This document shows positions 15,632 to 24,345 of a stretch of DNA of 42,489 nt, one piece after another. Numbering within the stretch: the first letter of the stretch is position 1; the number at the start of each line of letters is the position of its first letter. The DNA is from Acidobacteriota bacterium (GTDB taxonomy: Bacteria; Acidobacteriota; Vicinamibacteria; Vicinamibacterales; Vicinamibacteraceae). Position numbers and translations under genes: made by a program. The stretch covers positions 1 through 42,489 of the forward strand of contig JADLFL010000061.1 of the NCBI GenBank assembly GCA_020845575.1, written 5' to 3'. The notes under the pieces are model-generated. The model did no database searches. It worked only from the letters and a program-made list of their open reading frames with translations, and was not told the DNA's origin.

Positions 15632-16873
15632 ATGAGTCACGCGCGCCTGCATCGCACCATCGGCGTCAAGGTCGGCCACGTCCAGGTCGGAGGCGGGGCT
15701 CCCGTCGTCGTGCAGTCGATGACGAGCACCGACACGGCCGACGTCGGGAAGACGACCGATCAGATCGTGGCGCTCGCCGCCGCCGGCTCGGAGATCGTGC
15801 GCGTGACGGTCAACGTGCCCGAAGCCGCGCAGGCGGTCCCGGAGATCAAGCAGCGACTCCTCGACCGCGGCTGCGACGTGCCCGTTGTCGGCGACTTCCA
15901 CTACCACGGCCACATCCTCCTGACACGCTACCCCGCGTGCGCGGCAGCGCTCGACAAGTACCGCATCAACCCGGGGAACGTGGGCACCGGCGCGCGGCGC
16001 GACGAACAGTTCGCCATGATCTGCGCCGTCGCGCGCGAGCACGACAAGCCGGTGCGCATCGGCGTCAACGGCGGGTCCCTGAACCAGGAACTCGTGATGC
16101 GCCGGATGCAGGAGAACACCGACCAGGGGCTCGGGCGGTCGTCGGACGACATCATCAACGACTGCATGGTCGAATCGGCGGTGACGTCGACGGATCTGGC
16201 ACTCGATGCCGGCCTGCGCGAGGACCAGGTCATCATCTCGTGCAAGGTCTCGCGTCCGCTGCATCTGGTGGACGTCTACAGGAAGCTGGCAAAGGCCACG
16301 CGCCAACCGCTGCACCTCGGACTTACCGAAGCCGGGATGGGCATCAAGGGCCTGGTGTGGTCCTCGTCGGCCATGGGCCTGCTGCTGCACGAAGGGATCG
16401 GCGATACCATTCGCGTCTCGCTCACGCCACGTCCCGGCGGCGATCGCTGCGAAGAGGTCTACGCCGCGTGCGAACTGCTGCAGGCGCTGGGACTGCGCGC
16501 GTTCAGCCCCAGCGTGACGGCGTGTCCGGGATGCGGACGCACGACGAGCAGCACGTTCCAGGAACTCGCCGAGCGCATCCAGGGCTACATCCGCGACAGG
16601 ATGCCTGACTGGAAACGCGAATACGACGGCGTCGAGACCATGACGCTCGCGGTGATGGGATGCGTCGTGAACGGCCCCGGAGAATCGAAGGCCGCCAACA
16701 TCGGCATTTCCCTGCCCGGCACCGGCGAGGCGCCCAACTGCCCCGTGTTCATCGACGGCCGCCACGCGATGACGCTGCGCGGCACGTACGAAGAGCTGGC
16801 GGAGCAATTCCAGCGGCTGGTCGAGGACTACGTGGCCTCGCACTACCCGCGGCTGGCTGGCGTCGTATCCTGA
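15632..16873 (+). CDS. ispG: 4-hydroxy-3-methylbut-2-en-1-yl diphosphate synthase (IspG/GcpE)
   Basis: IspG catalyses the reductive conversion of MEcPP to HMBPP, the penultimate step of the MEP isoprenoid pathway in the cytoplasm, using a [4Fe-4S] cluster. The 413-residue protein is full length for the standard bacterial form without the large insert. The N-terminal TIM-barrel part contains VVVQSMTSTDTADV and RINPGNVG. Cluster ligands are visible as C298 and C301 (CPGC), C344 (MGCVVNGPGE) and the glutamate E351. ATG 15632 gives the usual N-terminus. A GC-rich hairpin pair follows the stop. Presence of ispG implies the MEP rather than the mevalonate route. Confidence 0.97.
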   Translation: MSHARLHRTIGVKVGHVQVGGGAPVVVQSMTSTDTADVGKTTDQIVALAAAGSEIVRVTVNVPEAAQAVPEIKQRLLDRGCDVPVVGDFHYHGHILLTRYPACAAALDKYRINPGNVGTGARRDEQFAMICAVAREHDKPVRIGVNGGSLNQELVMRRMQENTDQGLGRSSDDIINDCMVESAVTSTDLALDAGLREDQVIISCKVSRPLHLVDVYRKLAKATRQPLHLGLTEAGMGIKGLVWSSSAMGLLLHEGIGDTIRVSLTPRPGGDRCEEVYAACELLQALGLRAFSPSVTACPGCGRTTSSTFQELAERIQGYIRDRMPDWKREYDGVETMTLAVMGCVVNGPGESKAANIGISLPGTGEAPNCPVFIDGRHAMTLRGTYEELAEQFQRLVEDYVASHYPRLAGVVS

Positions 16874-16901
16874 GCGGGATCGCCCGCTGCCGTCACGGCA
16901 G
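16873..16901. terminator. Two adjacent hairpins between convergent ispG and the TIG-repeat gene
   Basis: A stem AGCGGG/CCCGCT with an ATCG tetraloop (16873-16888) overlaps the second stem CTGCCGT/ACGGCAG (16887-16901), a perfect palindrome around one base. They span the 19-bp gap between the two convergent stops and run into the last codons of the TIG-repeat gene. They could act as a bidirectional terminator; no T-run is present. Confidence 0.45.
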
Positions 16902-19319
16902 CGCGACGGCAAGACTGTTGGTGCCGGCCGCCCAGGGCGTCGACGGCGTGCTCGTGTACGACGCGCGCTCCACGACGAGCGGTTCGGCCCCGTTGGCGCC
17001 TTCCACGAGCACGCTGAAGCGTGTGTCCCGCGCTTCGGGGAACGTTCCCGCCACATCGATCGTGTAGCGGCTGTTGGCCGAGACGACGTCCTGCACCGTG
17101 CGCACGGCACCCGATTCCGACAGCAGCGTGACGCTGACCGTCGCCGGCGCGTCGCCGGTGTTGGCCACGAGCACGTACGTGACCGCCTTGCCGGGCCCGC
17201 CCGACTCGCCGTCGGCCACCAGCCAGCGCGAGGCGGTCGCTGTCACGCCGCTGCTGTTGTGCGCCTCGATCCACGGACCGTCGGGCGCCGCCCGCCACCA
17301 CATCGCCCGCTCCACGACGACCGGCGTGGGCGTCGTGCTCTCGATGACGATCGACACCTCGGCCGCCGCCAGTTCCGGGGCTTCCTTGTCCACCCAGATC
17401 GTGAGCCGGCTGTGCGGCGCCGCCACGTACGTCTTGACCAGCGGTGTCTCGCCGCCGCGCAGGTAGCTCACGCGCAGCGTGGCGGGCTCGGCGTTCGGAT
17501 TGGCGACCAGGACGAACTCGTCGAACGTGCCGCCCGTGGCACCCTCGGCCAGGAACCACCGCAGCGCAGGCGCGTCGACGGCGGCACTGTTGTGTCCCGC
17601 GCTGAACAGTTCGCTGCCGTTGTTGCGGTACATCGACCGCTCGACGACGATGGGCACGTCGTTGAGGGACGTGATCGTCGCCGACATCTCCGCCGACGCC
17701 AGGCGCGGGTCGTCCTTGTTCACCCAGATGTTGGCTCGCGAGAGCGGGGCCAGCGGATACATCTTCTCGATGCGTTCGCCCGTCGCGAGCAGGTACTGCA
17801 CCCTGACGTCGGCCTGCGTCGTCGTCGGGTTCTGCAGCAGATAGAAGGTGTTGAAGTTGCTGGTGGTCGCACCCTCGGCCAGGAACCACAAGGTGCGCGG
17901 CGCTGCGACACCCGTGTCGCTGTGCGATCCGTACGCCATGCCTCCGCCGGCCCACTGCATCGTGCGCTCGACCCCCAGCACCTTCGGCGACGCGAACACG
18001 GTTGCGAACGCGTCGCTCGCGAGCGTTGGCATGTTGCTGCCGTCGATCGTCACACGCGACATCGCCGGGACCGTCACCTGCATCGGCGTCGCCGTCCCCA
18101 TCGTGTCGGTGAAGGTCACCGTGACGGGCAGGTTCTCCGCGTGCGGATTGGCGAGCGCGAAGCGCGTCTCGAAGAAGCCACCGGTCGCGCCTTCGGCGAA
18201 GTACCGCGCGAAGGGCGCGTCCGGGTCCTCGAACGTGTATGCGCGCGCGGCGGTACTCGACAGGCCGTCCGCGCTCACGACGACGTCCACTTCGCCAGCC
18301 GCGTGAGCCGGCACGACCACCTCCATCATGCCGGCCGTACGCGACACGACCGTGGCCGCGGTGCCACCGAACGAGACTGTCGCACTGGCGAGTCCGCTCC
18401 CGACGATCGTGATGGTGTTGCCACCGGTCATCGGGCCGCGCGGGGGCAGGACGTGCGTGATCGCCGGCCCGCCCTCGACATACGTGTACGCGGACGCACG
18501 GGTCGCCGACTGCGAGTCGGGGTTGGTGAGCATGAGACCGACAACGCCCGCCCGGCGTGCCGGTGTGCGAACGACGACGTGCGTGGCGCTGGCCGAGACC
18601 ACCGGCGCCGTGAGGCCGTCCATCGACACGCTCACGCCGGACTGGAAGTTGGTGCCCGTGATGGTGATGTCGGTGTTGCCGGCCACCGGCCCCTGACTCG
18701 GGGCGATCGACGTGATGACCGGTGCGGCAGCCTGGTACGTGAACGCCTGCGCGAGCTGGACGCCCTGGCCGTCGCTGTTGACCACGCTCAGTGCCACGAC
18801 ACCCGGCACGTGGGCCGGCGTGCGCGCAACGATGCGCGTGCTCGTCAGACTCTGCACGGTGGCTGCCTGAGTGCCGAACCGCACGGTCGCCCCGCTCCTG
18901 AAATCGGAGCCGTCGATCGTCACCGTCGTGCCGCCGGCAGCCGGGCCGACGGCCGGCGACAGCGTGGTGATGCGCGGCTGAGCCGGGGGCCCGGGCGTGC
19001 CGACCAGATCGACCCGGACCTCGTTGGAATATCCACTGTACGCGCCGGCGGTGTCGTACGCGCGAATGGCGAAGAAGTACGTGCCGTCCGGCAGCGAGAG
19101 CTCGTGCGTCTGCGCGGAGGACGGCAGAGTCACCGTGCTGGTGTATACGCCTGAACTCGGACCGTAGACGAGCGCGTAGCCGGCCAGCGTCGGCTCGGTA
19201 TTGGGATCCCACGCCAGGCGGACAGTTCCCGCGACAGCAGGTCCGACATGTGCCAGGCATGCGACGATCACCGCCAGGATTGCGACTCGAATCTGGCGGA
19301 CGCGGCCAGGACACATCAT
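16893..19319 (-). CDS. Secreted surface protein: Fn3-like, three IPT/TIG domains, four ~108-residue repeats
   Basis: This is an 808-residue predicted exported protein, probably on the cell surface or in the matrix. A signal peptide (VAILAVIVACLAHVG, cleavage near AVAG, residue 31) precedes an Fn3-like domain (about 32-107, ending YSNEVRVDL). Three IPT/TIG domains follow (about 114-199, 200-284, 285-369), each opening P-x-I-T-x-x-x-P-x-x-G-P. The rest is four homologous repeats (370-474, 475-584, 585-695, 696-808) sharing [YW]FLAEGATGG, an xLxNPxxxxAxVxV strand pair, SRxTIxV and VVERxMxW. The fourth is the most diverged. The repeats resemble beta-sandwich modules common in Actinobacteria and Acidobacteriota secreted proteins. 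No enzyme motif is present. An adhesive or structural role is inferred. Confidence 0.87.
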   Translation of the reverse strand: MMCPGRVRQIRVAILAVIVACLAHVGPAVAGTVRLAWDPNTEPTLAGYALVYGPSSGVYTSTVTLPSSAQTHELSLPDGTYFFAIRAYDTAGAYSGYSNEVRVDLVGTPGPPAQPRITTLSPAVGPAAGGTTVTIDGSDFRSGATVRFGTQAATVQSLTSTRIVARTPAHVPGVVALSVVNSDGQGVQLAQAFTYQAAAPVITSIAPSQGPVAGNTDITITGTNFQSGVSVSMDGLTAPVVSASATHVVVRTPARRAGVVGLMLTNPDSQSATRASAYTYVEGGPAITHVLPPRGPMTGGNTITIVGSGLASATVSFGGTAATVVSRTAGMMEVVVPAHAAGEVDVVVSADGLSSTAARAYTFEDPDAPFARYFAEGATGGFFETRFALANPHAENLPVTVTFTDTMGTATPMQVTVPAMSRVTIDGSNMPTLASDAFATVFASPKVLGVERTMQWAGGGMAYGSHSDTGVAAPRTLWFLAEGATTSNFNTFYLLQNPTTTQADVRVQYLLATGERIEKMYPLAPLSRANIWVNKDDPRLASAEMSATITSLNDVPIVVERSMYRNNGSELFSAGHNSAAVDAPALRWFLAEGATGGTFDEFVLVANPNAEPATLRVSYLRGGETPLVKTYVAAPHSRLTIWVDKEAPELAAAEVSIVIESTTPTPVVVERAMWWRAAPDGPWIEAHNSSGVTATASRWLVADGESGGPGKAVTYVLVANTGDAPATVSVTLLSESGAVRTVQDVVSANSRYTIDVAGTFPEARDTRFSVLVEGANGAEPLVVERASYTSTPSTPWAAGTNSLAVALP

Positions 19320-19372
19320 GTCCTGGACAAGGGCAACGGCCGTGCCTCATCGCCGTGGCGCGCGGACGCGGG

Positions 19373-19378
19373 TAGAAT
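19373..19378 (+). promoter_or_regulatory. Candidate -10 box upstream of the DUF4097 lipoprotein gene
   Basis: TAGAAT fits a sigma-70-type -10 hexamer in the 212-bp gap between the divergent TIG-repeat and DUF4097 genes. It is followed by CGCCGGGAAAACGGG. It would give a leader of about 145 nt, and no clear -35 is visible. Confidence 0.3.
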
Positions 19379-19531
19379 CGCCGGGAAAACGGGCGCAAAT
19401 GGCGATGCTTCGGTTCAGAGCCTCACCCGGCGCTCTTACAGTTTCGTCAGGACGGTTACAGGTGTCGATCGGTACGCCGCCGGGAACTCTCCGGGCCCTG
19501 TCGACGTACGGCACTGGATAGGAGTGATGCC

Positions 19532-20359
19532 ATGAGACTGTCGCGCGGCCCCGTCACGGGCGCCCTGCTGCTGCCGCTCGGTCTGCTGTCTGGCGGCTGC
19601 GACATGATGATCGCGGGGCCTCGTGCTCAGGTCTCCGACCAGTGGGACAAGACCTACGAGGTGGCCGCCGACGCCACACTCGAGATCCGGAACACGAACG
19701 GCCGCATCGACGTTCGCACGCACGCCGCCCCCACCATCACGGTGAAGGCCCAGCGTACCGCCAGGGCCGTCAGCGAACAGGGCGCACGGGAACTGCTCGC
19801 CAGGACCTCTCTCGAGGCAAGCGCGTCGACCACACGCGTCACGCTCGTCACGCCCAGGAACTCCGGACTCGCCATGGGCCAGCACATCACGATCGACTAC
19901 GACGTGCTCGTACCGGCGACCGTGGCCGTCACGCTGACCAACGTCAACGGTCGAGTCGATGTCGACGGCGTCGCGGGACCGGCGGAACTCGAGACCGTCA
20001 ACGGTCGCATCATCGCTCGGGGAATCGCCACGCTCCGCAAGGCCGAGACCGTCAACGGCAGTGTCGATCTGGATCTCGCCGCCCTGCCCTCGCAGGGTGC
20101 CCGGGTCGAGACCGTCAACGGCAGCGTGGGCGTGGCGATGCCGTCGACGACCGCCGCAGACGTATCGGTGCGTACGGTGAACGGCGGCATCTCCGTCGAC
20201 GGATTCGGCCAGGTACAGGACCGCGAGCGGCGCCGGCGTCACTACGAGGGCCGCATCAACGGCGGTGGTCCCACGCTGCGGATCGAGACGGTCAACGGCG
20301 GGGTGTCCGTCAACGCCCGTCGAACGGCGGACGGGGACGCCGCGACAGAGAACCCGTAG
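19532..20359 (+). CDS. DUF4097-type lipoprotein with TVNG beta-repeats
   Basis: This is a 275-residue predicted lipoprotein: the signal peptide ends in the lipobox LLSGGC (C23). The body matches DUF4097-type putative adhesins, which form short beta-helix ladders. The repeated motif [E/R]TVNG[RSG][IV] occurs five times, after an initial NTNGRID and NVNGRVD, about every 18-21 residues. At DNA level the coding unit GAGACCGTCAACGGC is nearly identical in copies near 19991, 20045 and 20108, with a variant at 20285. GGAGTGATGCC gives a purine-rich site before ATG 19532. The gene ends inside the convergent DUF3810-like gene (50-bp overlap). An envelope-stress or surface role is common for the family, but none is shown here. 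Confidence 0.85.
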   Translation: MRLSRGPVTGALLLPLGLLSGGCDMMIAGPRAQVSDQWDKTYEVAADATLEIRNTNGRIDVRTHAAPTITVKAQRTARAVSEQGARELLARTSLEASASTTRVTLVTPRNSGLAMGQHITIDYDVLVPATVAVTLTNVNGRVDVDGVAGPAELETVNGRIIARGIATLRKAETVNGSVDLDLAALPSQGARVETVNGSVGVAMPSTTAADVSVRTVNGGISVDGFGQVQDRERRRRHYEGRINGGGPTLRIETVNGGVSVNARRTADGDAATENP

Positions 20360-21344
20360 CCGGGTCGGTGGCCGCGATGAGCACACGCGCCACCGCGTCG
20401 TAGCGCGCCACGCCCTCACTCACTCGGTTGGCGCGCAGGAATCGATCGTAGGACTGCCACGCGAAGGCGTGTACCCACGGCCGCTGCTCGCTGAGCCGAC
20501 GGCCAATCGCCTCCAGATCCGCGCGCGGACCATCGCCCACCGTCGTCAGCACCGTCGCCTGTCGCTCGCGCGGCAAGCCGGCGAGCACGTGCGGAAGCAC
20601 GGCGAGCGCCGCGCTGTAGCGCAGCGGCGCCTCACCCGTCTGACACGCCAGCCACGCCACCACGCTGGCGTCGGATTCATCGGCGAAACCCGCGAGGTGC
20701 GCGTACTCGTGCGCCGCGAGTGCCGGCAGTTCCATCGGCAGCACACGTGAGTTGAGCAGCACCTCGAGCCCGAACGGGTTGGTCATGCCATCGACGCCCG
20801 CCGCGCGAAAGTACCCATCGAGCAGCGTCCGACGCGGCCGAGGGAGCCAGGGCTGGCGCGTCACGCCAAGCACCGGCAGCACGGCAGCCAGACGCGGTGC
20901 CAGCGTGCGGGCGAGGGTTGCGCGATCGGGCCAGCCGATGCGATGCGCCTCGGCGTGCAGGGCGTTGGCCTGCTGGACGATGGCGCGCGCGAACGACTCG
21001 CCGCGCTCTGGAGACACAGCGGCTGCCGACACGTCGAGGCGCGCTTCGAGCGTCGGCACCTGGTAGTGCCATCCCCAACTGGCCAGGAACCACAACCAGC
21101 CGGCAGCTGCGAGCGACAGCACGGTGACGACTGCCGCCGCGAGACTCGTCGGGCCGCGCCGCGCGAACAGGCGCCAGGCCATCCAGGCCATCCCGGCGAC
21201 GATCAGGACGTCGAGCGCGGCAATCGGAAGCCACGACGTCCCCCACGAGACGGCAGGCTGCACGACGACGTACGCGGCTCGCCAGAGCCGCAGCAGCGGC
21301 ACGGGAAGCGGCACGACGGCCGTGAGCGTCGCGACGGCGATCAG
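20310..21344 (-). CDS. DUF3810-like membrane protein with metalloprotease-type HEYAH motif (start uncertain)
   Basis: This is a membrane protein of about 334-344 residues. Two or three hydrophobic segments fill the N-terminal ~90 residues (LIAVATLTAVVPLPVPLL, LPIAALDVLIVAGMAWMAW, VVTVLSLAAAGWLWFLASW). A soluble domain follows, with SRVLPMELPALAAHEYAHL and GFADESDASVVAWLAC, an HExxH-like HEYAH helix plus a downstream glutamate, as in DUF3810 proteins resembling gluzincin peptidases. The start is unclear. CTG 21344 overlaps the ndh stop in a CTGA arrangement and keeps the first helix whole; GTG 21314 is the first canonical start after the overlap; ATG 21419 lies well inside ndh. It is the last gene of the D-aminoacylase/ndh cluster. 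Confidence 0.72.
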   Translation of the reverse strand: MIAVATLTAVVPLPVPLLRLWRAAYVVVQPAVSWGTSWLPIAALDVLIVAGMAWMAWRLFARRGPTSLAAAVVTVLSLAAAGWLWFLASWGWHYQVPTLEARLDVSAAAVSPERGESFARAIVQQANALHAEAHRIGWPDRATLARTLAPRLAAVLPVLGVTRQPWLPRPRRTLLDGYFRAAGVDGMTNPFGLEVLLNSRVLPMELPALAAHEYAHLAGFADESDASVVAWLACQTGEAPLRYSAALAVLPHVLAGLPRERQATVLTTVGDGPRADLEAIGRRLSEQRPWVHAFAWQSYDRFLRANRVSEGVARYDAVARVLIAATDPATGSLSRRPRPPFDGR

Positions 21345-22657
21345 GACCGCGGCGGCGCGTCCGCGGGGTCCTGGCCGGTGATGAGGCGAATGCCCCGCTG
21401 CTGCGTGAGGTAGGCCCATGCCCACTGGATGAGGACCGCGATCCTGTTGCGGAAGCCGGTCAGCTTGAGAACGTGGATGAAGAGCCACAGCCACCACGCG
21501 AACGCTCCGGCGAACCGCCAGCGCCCACCGAAGTCCGCGATCGCCGAATGCCTGCCGATCGTGGCGAGGTTGCCGAGATCGTGATAGCGGAACGGCCGCG
21601 GCGGCTGGTTGCCGAAGTGCCTGAGGATGTTCTCGACCGCATGCGCGCCTTCCTGCATGGCCACCTGCGCCACGCCCGGGAGCGGACGGCCGTCCTGTTC
21701 GACGTGCGCGAGGTCGCCCACGACGTACACGTCGGGACAGCCGGGCACCGTCAGATCGGGTTCGACCATGACGCGGCCCACGCGGTCGACGGGGGCGCCG
21801 AGCATCCGTCCAAGAGGCGATGCGGCCACACCAGCGGCCCACAGCACCGTCGCCGCGTCGATGCGCTCACCACCGGCAAGGTCCACACCCGACGCGTCGA
21901 TGCCGACCACCGGCGTCTCGGTGCGGACCTTCACGCCGAGACGGTCGAGCGAGGCCAGCGCCTTTGCGCGCAGGTCCTCCGGAAACGCCCCGAGGATGTG
22001 CGGCCCGGCTTCGATGAGCAGCACGCGCGCCGCGCTCGGATCGATATTGCGGAAGTCGTGCGCGAGCGAGTGGTTCGCGAGTTCGGCAAGCGCACCGGCC
22101 AGTTCGACGCCCGTGGGGCCGCCACCGACGATCACGAACGTCAGGCGACTCGCGCGTTCGGCAGGGTCCGTCGTGCGCTCGGCCTCCTCGAAGGCCAGCA
22201 ACAGACGGCGTCTGATGAGGCCGGCATCCTCGAGCGTCTTGAGGCCAGGTGCGTGCGACTGCCAGTCGTCATGGCCGAAATACGCGTGCGTCGCGCCCGT
22301 GGCGATGATCAACGCGTCGTACGTGATCCGGCCGATGTCGAGGTACAGCACGCGCGCCGCGGCATCGACGCGGTGCGCCTCGCCGAGCAACACCTGCACG
22401 TGATCCTGCCAGCGGAGGATCCAGCGGATCGGCGACGCGATGTCGCCGGGCGACAGACCCGCCGTGGCGACCTGATACAGCAACGGCTGGAAGACGTGAT
22501 GGTTGCGCCTGTCGACGAGGACGACGTCCACGTCGCTCCAGCGGAATGCGCGCGCGGCCTGGAGCCCGCCGAACCCGCCACCGACGATCACCACGCGTCG
22601 TCGTCCTGGCGTCGTCCGGACAGCGACGTGCGCGTCAGCGTGCGCCGCGTCGCTCAT
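21341..22657 (-). CDS. ndh: Type II NADH dehydrogenase (NDH-2 family FAD/NAD(P)-binding oxidoreductase)
   Basis: NDH-2 enzymes pass electrons from NADH to quinone at the inner face of the cytoplasmic membrane without pumping protons. The 438-residue protein shows the N-terminal FAD dinucleotide site VVIVGGGFGGLQAA, the second NAD site FVIVGGGPTGVELAGALAEL, the family hallmark NHHVFQPLLYQVATAGLSP and the FAD-binding VYVVGDLAHV. A C-terminal hydrophobic and aromatic stretch (FAGAFAWWLWLFIHVLKL) fits membrane attachment. ATG 22657 overlaps the upstream D-aminoacylase-like stop (ATGA), and its own stop abuts the DUF3810-like gene, so three genes form one unit. Confidence 0.93.
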   Translation of the reverse strand: MSDAAHADAHVAVRTTPGRRRVVIVGGGFGGLQAARAFRWSDVDVVLVDRRNHHVFQPLLYQVATAGLSPGDIASPIRWILRWQDHVQVLLGEAHRVDAAARVLYLDIGRITYDALIIATGATHAYFGHDDWQSHAPGLKTLEDAGLIRRRLLLAFEEAERTTDPAERASRLTFVIVGGGPTGVELAGALAELANHSLAHDFRNIDPSAARVLLIEAGPHILGAFPEDLRAKALASLDRLGVKVRTETPVVGIDASGVDLAGGERIDAATVLWAAGVAASPLGRMLGAPVDRVGRVMVEPDLTVPGCPDVYVVGDLAHVEQDGRPLPGVAQVAMQEGAHAVENILRHFGNQPPRPFRYHDLGNLATIGRHSAIADFGGRWRFAGAFAWWLWLFIHVLKLTGFRNRIAVLIQWAWAYLTQQRGIRLITGQDPADAPPRS

Positions 22658-24345
22658 CGCGATGGCTCCTGCATCGACGTCGCACCGGGGCCCAGCAGCG
22701 GCCGCCCCCCACGCTTGCCCGTGAGCGCGCCGTCGCGCACCGTTGTCACGCCGTTCACCACCACCGCCGTCACTCCATCAGGGTACCGTCGCGGCTGGTC
22801 GAATGTTGCGCGATCGACGATGGTCGCCGGATCGAACACGACGATGTCCGCGAAGGCACCCGGCGCCACGGTGCCGCGATCGCGGATGCCCATCTGCGCG
22901 GCCGCGCCGCTCGTCATCCGTCGCACCATCTCGGGCAGCGGGACCAGTCCCTCGTCGCGCACGTAGCGACCGAGCACCCGCGGAAACGAGCCGAACCCGC
23001 GCGGATGCGGCCGGCCGACGGCGAGCGGACCCGAGTCCGGCTGCGCCCCGGAGTCACTGCCGATGCTCACCCATGGCTGCTTCAGCGCCGTCCGCACATC
23101 GTCTTCGTCCATGAGCGCGTAGAGGGCCGCGACGCGCCCCTCGTTCGCGATGAGTAGATCGAAGAAGACGTCCCACTCCGGCTGGCCGCGTCGGCGCGCG
23201 ATCTCGGCAAGCGAGAGGCCGACGACCGACGTGTCTCCTCCCTCTCTCACGGCGGCAATGGTGACGCCGTCGAAGCCCGCTGCCCGCAGGAAGTTCTCCC
23301 AGCCGTCGTGGCCGCGCTCGATCTCGCGCCGGACCCGCGCGCGCATCGCCGGATTGGCGAGGCGCGCCAGCATCGCCTTTTCGCCGCCGTCATGGACCCA
23401 GTCGGGCAGACACGCGTCGAGGCTCGTTCCCGCCACGGGATACGGGTACGCCGTTGCCGACACGTCTATGCCGCGCGCTCGCGACCGCTCGATCCGCGCC
23501 ACGACCGCCGGCATCGTCTTCCACTTCGTCTTGGTGGCGATCTTCAGGTGGAAGACAACGACGGGGATCGACGCACGTTCGCCGATGGCGATGGCCTCGT
23601 CGAGCGCCGTGTCGAGCCTGTCGCCTTCGCCACGGATGTGCGACACGTAGCGACCGCCGTGCGAGGCGGCGGTCCTGGCGAGCGTCACGATCTCGTCAGT
23701 CGATGCGTAGGAGCCAGGCGGATAGATGAGCGCGCTCGACAACCCGAACGCGCCCTCGCGCATCGCGCGCTCCAGCCGCTGTTGCATCTCGGCCATCTCG
23801 TCTGGCGTCGCCGGACGGTCCGCCATGCCGACGACGTCGGCGCGCAGCTGGTTCAGCGGCGCCAGCGTGCCCACGTTGATGGTGATGCCGCGCGACGCGA
23901 GTCGATCGAGGAAGCCATCGACGCCGGTCCAGTCGACGGTGAGACCGAGGCGCGTGAGGAAGTCGTGGTCCGCCGACTCAGCGTCCCACAACGCCGGTGT
24001 ACTGCCCTCGCCGATGATCTCCGACGTGATGCCCTGCAGGATGTGGCTGGCCCCTGCTCCATCCTCGAGCAGCAGGCGCCCCGACTGGCCCTGCGTGTCG
24101 ATGAACCCGGGCGCCACGGTGAGGCCCGTCGCGTCGATGGTCTCGTGAGCGCCGCGGCTCGCGAGGTCGCCCACGGCCACGATCCTGTCGCCCTTGACCC
24201 CGACGTCTGCCCGCACGGCCGGAGCGCCGGTGCCATCGAGCAGCGTGCCTCCGCGCACGACGAGGTCGAACGCGGGCGGTGGCGGCGTGCCGCCGCACGC
24301 ACCGAGCAGCAGCGCGACAACAGCCACAGCACGAAGACGGGACAC
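22654..24345 (-). CDS. D-aminoacylase-like amidohydrolase lipoprotein
   Basis: This protein belongs to the amidohydrolase superfamily, N-acyl-D-amino-acid deacylase group, which cleaves N-acylated D-amino acids or related compounds. From GTG 24345 (563 residues) the product starts with a lipoprotein signal ending in LLLGACGG, with the lipid-carrying C17, so it is probably attached to the envelope. ATG 24393 is an alternative start. Family segments seen are LVVRGGTLLDGTGAPAVRAD, ITSEIIGEGSTPA, FGLSSALIYPPGSYASTDEI and SIGSDSGAQPDSG. The first metal-binding HxH, normally in PGFIDxHxH, is replaced: the segment reads PGFIDTQGQSG. This is typical of a subgroup and suggests altered metal binding. 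The C-terminal small beta-sandwich continues from GAFADIVVFDPATI. The stop overlaps the ndh start. Confidence 0.86.
   Translation of the reverse strand: MSRLRAVAVVALLLGACGGTPPPPAFDLVVRGGTLLDGTGAPAVRADVGVKGDRIVAVGDLASRGAHETIDATGLTVAPGFIDTQGQSGRLLLEDGAGASHILQGITSEIIGEGSTPALWDAESADHDFLTRLGLTVDWTGVDGFLDRLASRGITINVGTLAPLNQLRADVVGMADRPATPDEMAEMQQRLERAMREGAFGLSSALIYPPGSYASTDEIVTLARTAASHGGRYVSHIRGEGDRLDTALDEAIAIGERASIPVVVFHLKIATKTKWKTMPAVVARIERSRARGIDVSATAYPYPVAGTSLDACLPDWVHDGGEKAMLARLANPAMRARVRREIERGHDGWENFLRAAGFDGVTIAAVREGGDTSVVGLSLAEIARRRGQPEWDVFFDLLIANEGRVAALYALMDEDDVRTALKQPWVSIGSDSGAQPDSGPLAVGRPHPRGFGSFPRVLGRYVRDEGLVPLPEMVRRMTSGAAAQMGIRDRGTVAPGAFADIVVFDPATIVDRATFDQPRRYPDGVTAVVVNGVTTVRDGALTGKRGGRPLLGPGATSMQEPSR

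Noticed and set aside
15440..17110. Long minus-strand open frame opposite ispG
   Set aside because: Mirror of the ispG coding frame, with low-complexity composition and no recognisable domain.
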